NCBI GenBank assembly: GCA_004565275.1 | Contig: SDOX01000019.1 | Location: 182,340 to 246,339 of the forward strand | Source of the DNA: Nannochloropsis salina CCMP1776 | Taxonomy: Eukaryota > Sar > Eustigmatophyceae > Eustigmatales > Monodopsidaceae | DNA length: 64,000 nucleotides | Direction: 5' to 3' | Shown: positions 1 through 8,497 of the stretch, piece after piece | Numbering within the stretch: position 1 is the first letter of the stretch | Layout: the number at the start of each line of letters is the position of its first letter | Position numbers and translations under genes: made by a program | The notes under the pieces: model-generated | Databases searched by the model: none | What the model saw: only the letters and a program-made list of their open reading frames with translations | What the model was told of the DNA's origin: nothing

Positions 1-752
1 TCCTCATATTGATGTAGGAATGGGGTAAGGCTTTCCCATTTCGCGAGCGATTTTTGATTTTCAGAAACAGGAATACGTGCTAAGGTCGCTGTGCAAGCGA
101 TCAGATCTCCCGACGCGGCACGAGAAGACCGATATGACACAGCTTGGAAAAAAAACATCAACGCCCTTCACTTTCCACAACCCTCGCGGTCGGCACATTT
201 CTCCCCACTTTACCAACCTGCGAGGCATCTTTTGCCTTGCATCCACGCTTTTCCATGGAATTTTCTCCTAGAACCCCACGGGGGAGGGTCCCAGGGGTTG
301 GCACGAAAATCGCGAGAAGCGAGAGACAAGCCTGAAGCCAACCTCAACAAGCACCCGCCTGGGCCATGCAAGGATGGTAATGGACCGAGACGGACACGCG
401 TGCTTACACGTACGCTTCTAATCATGGACAGGGTTAAAGGATAGCGAGCATGGGCCCTGTTCCTGCAATCAATCTGATCGCGTGGACGTGATTAGCCAGA
501 GAGGATCTCTCTGCGGAAGGCAGATTTTTAGGTAAGCTGAGGGAGGTGAAGTTGCGTCTGGCAGGGTTAGGCTCCGGAAGACCATGATAAATCATCCGAA
601 CAGGCAACGGTGCATTTCTGCACGCACCAACAGTTTTTCCCTTCTCCTTCGGGGGGCAAATTACTTTTTACAAGGGCCGTGCGGAATTTTAGATCCCATC
701 CTAGCGCAGATTCTCTTCGCATCTCAACCACAAATTTATCCACTCTAGGAGT
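1..752. other. Intergenic, upstream of PP2C gene
   Basis: No reading frame here resembles a protein, and no RNA gene was recognised. The short open frames overlap on both strands and have no family resemblance. The right end presumably contains the promoter and 5' leader of the phosphatase gene that starts at 753. Confidence 0.5.
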
Positions 753-2107
753 ATGGGGGCGCACCAGGGATCTCCCTCCCTCTCCGCGTCTACACCACCA
801 GACGCGCCCTCACTTCCGTTCGGCTCGCACGTCTTGGGCTTGCTCCTATGCTCTGCCATTCTCTACGTCGCCTTACGCATCCTCTTCGCCCTGGTGCATT
901 CCCTCTTCCTCCAATCCAATCCCGCCATGCCTGGCGCACCGACCGTTCCTCGCCTGAGCGGGGGCTGGCGAAGCTGGTACTTGGCGGGTGCATGCGGGGC
1001 AAAAGCCAGCCCGCTGTCCTCCACTGCCGGGCATCCGGCCCCGTATTCCTCAAGCCCGACGGATGTGGAAAGACAACCCAACCAAGTGCACCTCCCTTGC
1101 TCCCATTGGGCCGAAACCGGGGCCCGCCAGTACATGGAGGACCGGCTCAGCTTCCGAGGCCGCTTGGGCGGCAGGGAGGATGCGAGCTTGTACGCTTGTT
1201 TCGATGGCCACGGGGGGGCACTTGCCAGTGAATTCTGCGCCCAGGAATTACCGGGGTATCTGGTGGAAAGCGAAAAAAATTGGGAAATGGCGACGAAATC
1301 AGCCTTGAAAGATGCGTTCGCGCAAACCGATGCCGCTTTCGCGCAGGCTCTGGCAGGAACGGATCGATTGGATGGAACAACCGCGCTGGTCTCTGTCGTG
1401 GTAGGCGACAAGCTCTTTGTGGCCAACGCAGGAGACTCCCGGGCCATACTCGTCCAGCGCGGCGCACGGGTGGTGCCATTGTCCCGAGACCACAAGCCAT
1501 CCTTGCCGGACGAGCTGGAGCGGATTACCGGGCTGGGAGGGAAGGTGATCTTTTGGGGTCGATGGCGGGTGGAGGGAGTCTTGGCTGTCTCCAGGGCGAT
1601 AGGGGACGCGCATTTGAAGCCGTACGTGACGCCGGAGCCGGAGGTAACGGAGTGGGAGATCACTGAGAAGGACCACTTCCTGGTCGTGGCCAGCGATGGT
1701 GCGTGCTTTGGTGGGGTGAGGTGTGGGGCAGGGGAGAGGGGTTTGTGGCCGTGTCGTCGTGGGGGGGACGCTTTCCCTTAGTCATGCATGCGAGGGTCGA
1801 AGGTAAGCTGATGTGCAGGAAGGCCTGTGAAATACACATGCTTGTGAAGCGCGTCCGGAGAAAGCGGCGGCGTCATGCGCTTCAGAGATGCGGCTGAGAT
1901 AGACGCATTCCATCCTGAACAGGTTTATGGGATGTGCTCTCCAACGAGATGGCGGCGCAAATCGTCACCAACCACGGACAAAATCTCGAGCAGGCAGCGA
2001 AAAGGCTCTGCCGTGAGGCCTCTATGAACGGGTCGATGGATAATATCAGTGCGATTGTGGTAGACCTGCGGGAGGTTCGGAGAAGACGCAGGGGCAGGGG
2101 AAGGTAG
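753..2107 (+). CDS. Membrane-anchored PP2C-type Ser/Thr phosphatase
   Basis: Protein phosphatase of the metal-dependent PPM/PP2C family, which dephosphorylates Ser/Thr using two metal ions. Exons 753-1698 and 1923-2107 give 376 aa. The intron begins GTGCGT, and splicing joins the phase-1 codon of the SDG motif to LWDVLSNE. Residues about 24-52 form a hydrophobic segment (a signal anchor), so the catalytic domain is probably tethered to a membrane. Canonical motifs follow in order: ARQYMEDR, the metal-binding ACFDGHGG, DGTTALV, ANAGDSRAIL, LSRDHKP, VSRAIGD, VVASDGLWDV and GSMDNISAIVV, which include the expected metal-binding aspartates. The C-terminus ends soon after in a short basic tail (RRRRGRGR). 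It converges tail to tail with UFL1. The substrate cannot be told from sequence. An alternative start further upstream is not excluded, but 753 gives the complete anchor. Confidence 0.88.
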
Positions 2108-2648
2108 GCGGGCCGTGCGAAGGGAGGAGAGGCGAGGGGCTGTCACGAAGGGGGAAGCCACATGTCGGTCGAGGAGGACGATAGGTAGAGGGCAGTGTGT
2201 AAACCTGTGTACAGGTCTGAGTAGAGGAGAGGTCAAGACTGAATGACGGCGAAGGGGGAGGAGGGGGAGGAAAGGGAGGTGGTTTGGAGGAGAATTTTGA
2301 TTTATGCTAGCTCGGCTTCCCAGGACAGAGGCCACGAGGTCGTGTGCTCTTCAACCTGAACCTGAAAGAGCAAATTGTGCCCATGGCCTGAGGATGCTCC
2401 AGGGGCGGGATATTTGATAAGGGGAATGGTCGCGTCAGACGTTCGCCGAGACGAGATATCTCCGGAGCCCTGTGAGCGGGTGTCGCAATGCCGACTTTTC
2501 TTTCCAGGCGGTGTCGCGGGATGCTCGCCTATTTAATCAAAATGCGCCGCAGAGCACAGCGATATATACTGTTACACATTACGTAGTCTCTTCCCGTGAC
2601 GCCGGCCCGCACTCGGTCTCATCAATCACCGTTGAGATCTTTCTCGAA
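2108..2648. other. Convergent 3' intergenic spacer
   Basis: Spacer between the 3' ends of the PP2C gene (+) and UFL1 (-). I see no gene here. It should hold the two 3' untranslated regions and polyadenylation sites. Confidence 0.5.
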
Positions 2649-5312
2649 TCAAACCTTTCTACCTTCCCTTTTACCCCCTGCCTCCCTCGCCGTACTCCGT
2701 CCAAACGCCTCCTTCACCCGCCTCTGTGCTTCCAGCAGCTCCACTGCCAGATTTTGCCCCGTCGGCCCGTCTCCCTTGCGTGCTGCGTACTCTCTCCACG
2801 CTCTCCCCAGACCCTCCACCTCCTCCCACCCCACCTCCGTCTTCCGGCTCGCCTTCCCTCCCTCTCTCCTTGTCAGCAGGGCATGGGATAGGATCTCCAG
2901 CCCGCGGGGCAACAGGCCTCCCACGAGCGCACCCTCCGCCTCTGAACGCGTCACGAACAAGACGCCTCCCCCTCCTCCCGTCCTCCCTCCCTCCCTCCCT
3001 CCTACCAGCAACAATTGCAGACCCACCGCCAGCATCTCTGTTGGGGATTCGCTTTGGTTCAGTTCCGATACCAATTCCAGCTTCCGCGCCTGCAACATCT
3101 TTTTTTCTTTTTTTTTGTCCAATGTACGGGGGATAAAGTCCAGCGCCGGGGCGATTTCCGAAAGGTACAAGTTACTGACTTGCTCCAAAACCAAGGGGGC
3201 GGAAGCAGTCCCGCTGCCCTTGGAATGAGCCGCGGGCATAGAAGGGTGGGGACCCGGGGTCGGCGGGGCGTTGGCAGACTTTCTCTTCTTCTCGTCCTGA
3301 GTCTCCTTGACCACCAGGGTCCACAGGGCGGCCAGCGCGTCGCCGAGGGGGGACGGAAGGCGCGTCTTGAGCACATTACGTTGCTCGAGCGTGATAGAGG
3401 GGAAGTCCCAGGACGGTGAAGGCGGGGGGGAGGAGGAGGCGGGGGAAAAGGGCGGGAGAGAAGCCAGGGCCTGGTAGGGAACCTCGTACACCGCACTGGC
3501 CCATGTGGAGAGGAGGTGCGCAAGCTGAGCTCCACGCGACTTGAGGATGTACCGAGTCACCTCCTTGGCGTCCTTTTCGCACGCAAACGGGGTCGCCACC
3601 AACCCCTTGGCCAGGAGCTGCAGGGTCAAAATGGCCTCGTCCAACACCTTTTCCACTCGGTGTTGAACCGGCCCCGATGCCGCCCCCGCGCTCCCATGGA
3701 CGCCAGATCCTGCAAGCAGGGAGCTGACGTCCCACATCGGGGCCGAACCGGGACCCTCGCCCCCTCGTACGGTCTCTGCGACTGCCGTCGGCGCCAAGTC
3801 GTGGTATACGCGGGCGGCAAGGGCACCGGCAAGGGAGGGGAAAGCACCCAACGCAGGGTCCCATGCGCGGAGCCAGGCCTCGACGCCCTCCTCGGAGAAC
3901 AGAATAGCAACATCCTCGCTTGTTCTGACCCTTGCCGAAGCCCCTGGGGCACTGCTCGTGGCATTCCCGCCTGCTTCCCTCCCTCCCTCCTGCCCTCCCT
4001 CCCTCCCATTGGATTCATCACCCTTCCCCGTGCTCACCCGAGCGTCTTCTGTCCCCACCGCCTCTCCTCCCGCCTTAAACGCCCTCAAAGCAACCTCCTC
4101 TTGGCAAGGTGGGTCCGCTTCGTACAGACAAAGTCTGGCCTCCGCCTCCCGTTGCGCGTCCTGCAGGAAGCCCCGACTCACGACAAAGATGTCCTCGATC
4201 ACGACCACCGGAAGGTCCGCCCCCCGGCCGTAGGAGAGACACTCATTCAGCAACAGCGCTGCCCCCGAGGTCCTGGCAGGGGCGGCACGAGAAGAGAGGA
4301 TGGGGGGAAGAACGCTCGGAGCCTCCAACCAGGAGCGGCGGGCAACGCAGTCTTCCATGTGCCCTTCCAGGGCTCTGACTATGGCGGCATCCACAACCAG
4401 CTCCTTCCCCACCTGGATCGCGCCCGGAAAGGATTGCCGCAGGTACTCCAACGGCCGCCGCACTTGAAGTTTGTGCGCCCGGCTGCATTCCATGTACCCA
4501 TTCTGTCCAAAGAAACCCTCCATACAGGCACGTTGCATGCGCCTGAACACCGCAGGGACGTACTGCCGACCATTCAGGGCCCCGACAACCACCCCCTCCC
4601 GAACCAAAGCCGGCCACACGTCCTTTATCAAGCTTTCCTCCACGCTGTAACGCCCCGCCAGGTCTCCCAAAGTGATAGGCTGCGAGACTCCCGCCAATAC
4701 ACCGCGGATGCGGGCTTTCTGTCGCTCGTCGTATTCCGCTGTACACAAGGCACCGTTCCGAAGTTTCGCCGGCAGACACGCCTGTGAGAGACCCGGTTCC
4801 TTGGGCACAGCCCCCACATCACCCGCAACCCGCGCCTTGATTGCAGCTTCGGTAAGAGGTACGGGGAGCTTGAAGACACGTGCCGCAAGAGTGGAAATGG
4901 CGAGTCTACCGCCCGCCTCAGGAAGCATTTGGGTAAGGACCTCTGCGACCAGATCGTCAAGGTACCAGGCGGCTATCAACTCCCCACCCGAAAGCAGGCA
5001 GCCGCCCTCCAGATCCTCCTCCACAATGCGCGCGGCGGCCCTTTGGATGTGAACCATGTCCACGTTCAACAGAGGCCGTACGTCAGCGAGGGCAAGTCGG
5101 CCCCCCGCAGACAACAACTCATCCCGGAGCTCTAAAAGAAGTTGCTCGGGGGTAAGAATTTCTTTGCCGTCGGAAGTGTAGATGACGTCGAGCCTACCCA
5201 ATTTACACAGCTTCACGACGATTTCAACGCAGTTTCTTTCGCTCAGGCAATGTGAGGTGTCTTCTGCTTGCACGGCCACAAGCTCGCGTTGAAGGGCCAA
5301 AATTTCATCCAT
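2649..5312 (-). CDS. UFL1: UFL1, UFM1-protein E3 ligase
   Basis: E3 ligase that transfers the ubiquitin-like modifier UFM1, known in animals and plants to act at the ER, on ribosomal protein uL24 among others, with the adaptor DDRGK1. A single exon encodes 887 aa. The N-terminal half aligns by eye with human UFL1: LSERNCVEIVVKL, TSDGKEILTPEQLLLELRDE, the NVDMVHI segment, the KARIRG motif and FFGQNGYMEC. The frame stays open 18 codons upstream of the ATG at 5312, but that extension begins with TTG. The ATG (MDEILALQREL) matches the family start. The middle and 3' part carry glycine/arginine/glutamate-rich tracts (about residues 440-460 and 810-825) encoded by GGGA/CCCT microsatellites, and a lysine-rich KKKEKK stretch. 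These are absent from animal UFL1 and look like microsatellite expansions inside coding sequence. The C-terminal third is much less conserved. Confidence 0.9.
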   Translation of the reverse strand: MDEILALQRELVAVQAEDTSHCLSERNCVEIVVKLCKLGRLDVIYTSDGKEILTPEQLLLELRDELLSAGGRLALADVRPLLNVDMVHIQRAAARIVEEDLEGGCLLSGGELIAAWYLDDLVAEVLTQMLPEAGGRLAISTLAARVFKLPVPLTEAAIKARVAGDVGAVPKEPGLSQACLPAKLRNGALCTAEYDERQKARIRGVLAGVSQPITLGDLAGRYSVEESLIKDVWPALVREGVVVGALNGRQYVPAVFRRMQRACMEGFFGQNGYMECSRAHKLQVRRPLEYLRQSFPGAIQVGKELVVDAAIVRALEGHMEDCVARRSWLEAPSVLPPILSSRAAPARTSGAALLLNECLSYGRGADLPVVVIEDIFVVSRGFLQDAQREAEARLCLYEADPPCQEEVALRAFKAGGEAVGTEDARVSTGKGDESNGREGGQEGGREAGGNATSSAPGASARVRTSEDVAILFSEEGVEAWLRAWDPALGAFPSLAGALAARVYHDLAPTAVAETVRGGEGPGSAPMWDVSSLLAGSGVHGSAGAASGPVQHRVEKVLDEAILTLQLLAKGLVATPFACEKDAKEVTRYILKSRGAQLAHLLSTWASAVYEVPYQALASLPPFSPASSSPPPSPSWDFPSITLEQRNVLKTRLPSPLGDALAALWTLVVKETQDEKKRKSANAPPTPGPHPSMPAAHSKGSGTASAPLVLEQVSNLYLSEIAPALDFIPRTLDKKKEKKMLQARKLELVSELNQSESPTEMLAVGLQLLLVGGREGGRTGGGGGVLFVTRSEAEGALVGGLLPRGLEILSHALLTRREGGKASRKTEVGWEEVEGLGRAWREYAARKGDGPTGQNLAVELLEAQRRVKEAFGRSTAREAGGKREGRKV

Positions 5313-5579
5313 TGGCAAGGTTCGGGCTTTGACGGATGAACTCAACGCAGCAATGTATGCGCCCAATGCTTGGTTGGAAAGGTGTCAACAAGGGTGACGT
5401 GCTTGGGCATACCAACCATGACGGTCTGTCGAGGCAGCTTTACTCCGATCCGTAGGCATGCCGGCAAGGACTGGGAGTAGGGAAAGTATTAGTTCTAAGG
5501 CTCTTTCCAGAGTAAAGGGTGATGACAATATCGACGTCCCATCCCTTCTACATGCCAAGCCTCGAGGTTCTCACAAAGC
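5313..5579. other. UFL1 upstream region
   Basis: Region between the UFL1 start and the tandem array. No gene is recognised. It probably contains the UFL1 promoter (reading leftwards). Confidence 0.4.
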
Positions 5580-6135
5580 AAGGTCGCTTACAAGGCGTTG
5601 ACGAGGGAGGTGTAATCGAGTGCTTCCGTAAAGCTAGGTAAAAGATGTGGAGGATTCAGTTGATGAGCAAAGCGTGATAGAATGCTTCCCTCAAGCTTCA
5701 TAAAAAGCAAGGTGTGCACGTTTAAGTTGCTGAGGTAGGCGTGATGGAGTGCTTCCCTCAAGCTTCGCAAAAAGCAAGGTGTCGCAGTTTAAGTTGATGA
5801 GGGAGGCGTGATGGAGTGCTTCCCTAAAACTAAGTAACAAGCAAGGTGTGCACGTTTTAAGTTGCTGAGGGAGGCGTGATGAGTGCCTCCGTACAGCATC
5901 GTAAAATGCAAGGTGTGTGCTTTTAAGTTGCTGGGGTAGGCGTGATGGAGTGCTTCCGTAGAGCTTCATAGTAAGCAAGGTACCTCAATTAAAGCTGCTG
6001 AGGGAGGCGTGATGGAGTGCTTCCGTAGAGTTTCCTAGTAAGCAAGGTACCTCAATTAAAGCTGCTGAGGGAGGCGCGATGGAGTGCTTCCGTAGAGGTT
6101 CATAGTAGGCAAGGTATTGCGACGATGTTGCTGAG
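5580..6135 (+). repeat. Tandem array of ~67-bp units abutting tRNA-Val
   Basis: About eight head-to-tail units of 64-67 bp. Units start AGGT near 5580, 5710 and 5777 (67-bp spacing between the last two) and share the core GAGGGAGGCGTGATGGAGTG followed by CTTCC and an A/T-rich stretch ending AAGCA. The last two complete units are nearly identical, and the leftmost two are the most diverged. The ninth unit is cut short because its core becomes the 5' end of the tRNA-Val gene at 6136. The first 20 bases of the tRNA match the repeat core at 17 of 20 positions. Open frames on the minus strand across the array (for example 5691-5978) are a by-product of the periodicity. No unit contains the anticodon arm or T arm of a tRNA. 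Confidence 0.88.
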
Positions 6136-6208
6136 GGAGGCGTGGTGTAGTGGTTATCACGTTTGTTTTACGTACAAAAGGTCGAGGGTTCAATCCCCTC
6201 CGCTTCTA
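6136..6208 (+). tRNA. tRNA-Val (anticodon UAC)
   Basis: A 73-nt cloverleaf without an intron. The acceptor stem 6136-6142 (GGAGGCG) pairs with 6201-6207 (CGCTTCT) and includes two G-U pairs. The discriminator is A6208. The D arm is TGGTGTAGTGGTTATCAC. The anticodon stem TTTGT/ACAAA encloses the loop TTTACGT, giving anticodon TAC (UAC, valine). The variable loop is AGGTC, and the T stem GAGGG/CCCTC holds loop TTCAATC. The D arm and flanking bases match the standard eukaryotic tRNA-Val pattern. The A box (TGGTGTAGTGG) and B box (GGTTCAATCC) needed by RNA polymerase III are both present. The 5' end is continuous with the upstream tandem array. Confidence 0.93.
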
Positions 6209-6211
6209 CAC

Positions 6212-6216
6212 TTTTT
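6212..6216 (+). terminator. RNA polymerase III oligo-T terminator
   Basis: Five T residues begin 4 nt after the tRNA discriminator base, the usual position and form of a Pol III stop. Confidence 0.8.
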
Positions 6217-6754
6217 GCGGCCCCTCCTCCAACGGTGGCAGAGACCCTAGACATGCGCTGTCATCGTGTTGGTTGACGTAGGAACCGTCCGTGCGGGTGT
6301 GGGGTTTCAATGCTGTTGTGTTTTTTTGGGGCGGGTGTTTATTTGACGAAGGGCGGAAGCGGCGGAGGGGCCGGTGGCTCATGCAATGGCCTTGCCCTCC
6401 CCTACTCTCTTAAGCGTGACCGCAGAAAGACCGCGCGTCTTCGCGTCTTCGGGACTAGTCCGTCTCCAACTGAGCGTGTTATATTCTCGCGGTCCTGCCG
6501 TGGTTGACTTCGTCGTAGGGAGAGATTTCCACTTGCATGTGTTTTGTCGACCTCGCATCTAGCAAGAGCGATTATCATGCGTTCTCATCCCTTCCCAAAA
6601 TGCTCATTGACCAGACTCCTCTCGGATTTCCTCCCTAATTTTCATTTTTTGTACAATTCACTTGAAAATAGGCTTGGGACCGCGCTAGTTGCTCTGGAAG
6701 ACGGGCACACCAGGGGGACGGCGGAAGGAAGTTAGCTCTTAAGCCGACCCCAGT
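6217..6754. other. Upstream region of the gamma-CA-like gene
   Basis: No convincing gene. Small open frames at 6310-6562 lack any family resemblance. It probably contains the promoter and leader of the gene starting at 6755. Confidence 0.45.
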
Positions 6755-7591
6755 ATGACGGGACCTATTCTCAGTGCGTTTGGAGCCGCCGCCCGGGCTG
6801 CAGGAAGGGCCTTTGAAAACGCGGGCAAGCTTTTGGAAGTGGCTCCCTACGTAGAACATCTGGCACCCTCCACTAAGGTATTGTCCTTCGGGGGTAAGGC
6901 ACCCGCCATCCATGAAACAGCCTTCGTCGCCCCCAGCGCCAGCATCATCGGGAACGTGCAAGTGGGTAAAGGCGCTTCAGTCTGGTACGGGGCCACGCTG
7001 CGCGGAGACGTCCAGAGCATCACGGTTGGAGAGCAAACGACTATTGGAGACAGGGCAGTGGTGCACGTGGCCAAGCTGAAAGGAGACGCTCCTACTAAAA
7101 TTGGGAATCGGGTGACAGTTGGGCCCCGCGCGGTCATCCACGCATGCACCCTGGAGGACGAATCGACGGTAGGAGCTGGGGCGCAAGTCCTTGACAAGGC
7201 AGTGGTCAAGAGCCATGCCGCGTTGGCGCCTGGGGCAGTCTTAACTCCTGGAAAAACAGTCCCCTCCGGACACCTGTGGGCGGGTGTGCCTGCCAAATTC
7301 GTGCGGGAGCTCACGGCGGAAGAAATAGCAAACATCAAGCGGGAAGCCGTGGCATCCTTCGAGCTGGCCACCGTGCACAAGGCGGAGACTAGCAAAGACT
7401 ACGTGCAGGTGGAGGCGGACGAGGAGGCGTGGATAGACAAGAAACAACGGTCACCGAGCTACTGGCCACGGCTCAAGGACCCGAAGGACCCCGCAGAGAT
7501 ACCCGGATTTGGTGTGCCTGGGCGCATCTTCAACCACCCTTTGACTGTACCGTTGCCGGAGGGCTCGGATCGTTCGGGCGCGTCGAAGTGA
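6755..7591 (+). CDS. Gamma-carbonic-anhydrase-like protein (mitochondrial complex I type)
   Basis: A single exon encodes 278 aa with the left-handed beta-helix hexapeptide repeats of gamma carbonic anhydrases (residues about 50-190: FVAPSASIIGNVQVGKGASV and onward). The N-terminal amphipathic stretch (FGAAARAAGRAFENAGKLLE) resembles that of plant mitochondrial gamma-CAs, which sit on the matrix face of respiratory complex I. Of the three zinc-binding histidines of the family, the first (VVHVAKLKG) and third (AVIHAC) are present. The second, in the family motif VGH, is proline here (VTVGPRAVIHAC). It is therefore probably a structural, CAL-like subunit or an enzyme with altered metal binding (inference). 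The C-terminal tail after about residue 200 is long and charged. Complex I assembly is the best guess for its role. Catalytic activity is doubtful. Confidence 0.88.
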   Translation: MTGPILSAFGAAARAAGRAFENAGKLLEVAPYVEHLAPSTKVLSFGGKAPAIHETAFVAPSASIIGNVQVGKGASVWYGATLRGDVQSITVGEQTTIGDRAVVHVAKLKGDAPTKIGNRVTVGPRAVIHACTLEDESTVGAGAQVLDKAVVKSHAALAPGAVLTPGKTVPSGHLWAGVPAKFVRELTAEEIANIKREAVASFELATVHKAETSKDYVQVEADEEAWIDKKQRSPSYWPRLKDPKDPAEIPGFGVPGRIFNHPLTVPLPEGSDRSGASK

Positions 7592-8497
7592 GGTGCGGGA
7601 GGAGCGCATAGGATGGGAAGAGGGTGGAGAAGGATGCGTGGCGGGACGGACCTGTCTAGGAAACGGGCCTGCACCCAGAGCGTGCACTTTGGACAGTGGG
7701 TTATAGAACGGAGACATAGGCCTCCATGTGTGGGGTATTTGATGGCGTGCATACGTGCGATCGACGGGAAAGACCTGCCTGGAAGTGATCCTTGTGGTGC
7801 TCAGGGTCCTGGGGGTGAATGACAAGCTGGATTCGCCACGTCGTGAATGCAAAAGTCACTCTTCATACCTCTCCTTTCTAACTGAGGTCTTTTTTTCAAG
7901 GCGCATCCGTGTGTCTTTTGTGCCAAATTTTCTTTTCAAAGCTCTTTTTCAGTCTCTGTTCTGGCGCGGTGGACCTGAAAAATGAGCGCTCGATACAGAC
8001 ATACATACAATTGTCCCGCGCACACTACACATGACTATCTCCATTCTAAAAAGTCAAGTCATAATTCACATCGCTTAGGCCACGCCAGGAATTCTCAAGC
8101 TCGAAGTTTGAGCCTACACGTGACAGGGGCAATGCGCGCTCCCTTAGTCAATGGCATGCAGCACGTGGCGACCACCGTCCACCAATCTCTAAAGACTCCA
8201 GGGAGGAAGATGAAGCGTTGTCCTTTTGCCTTTCCTGCGGGTCACACGGACCCAGACGTGGGTGCGTCCATGGGGCATGGCTGGCGGCCCTTATATTCTT
8301 TTGCCTCCCGCCAGGGGGCTTGAACTGCGTTTGCGGTTATAACGACGGACAGTCTCGGTGCAGTGGGGTTTTGGTCGAGGGTAAGGATAGAATGCACAGG
8401 TTGGACTTTTGGTGGAACGGGGCCTCAAAGTGTGGGAAGAGAGGCGCGGATTCATCCACCTTGATGGTGCGGTCATGAATGTGCCGTACTTAAAATC
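7592..8497. other. Convergent intergenic spacer
   Basis: About 0.9 kb between the 3' ends of the gamma-CA-like gene (+) and the armadillo-repeat gene (-). Open frames here are short and without resemblance to known proteins. I see no RNA gene. Confidence 0.45.

Noticed and set aside
2960-3020. 60-nt in-frame intron (exitron) in UFL1
   Set aside because: GT and AG lie at both ends of the GGGA tract, but 60 nt is shorter than any other intron inferred in the window and the acceptor is weak.
3516-4787. 423-codon frame on the plus strand within UFL1
   Set aside because: It lies opposite the conserved UFL1 coding sequence and has no family resemblance. It is a GC-rich antisense frame.
5313-5366. 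18-codon N-terminal extension of UFL1
   Set aside because: The extension begins with TTG, and the family start matches the downstream ATG at 5312.
5580-6135. Array as CRISPR or as a series of tRNA pseudogenes
   Set aside because: The units are direct tandem copies without unique spacers, and none contains an anticodon or T arm. The host is a eukaryote.
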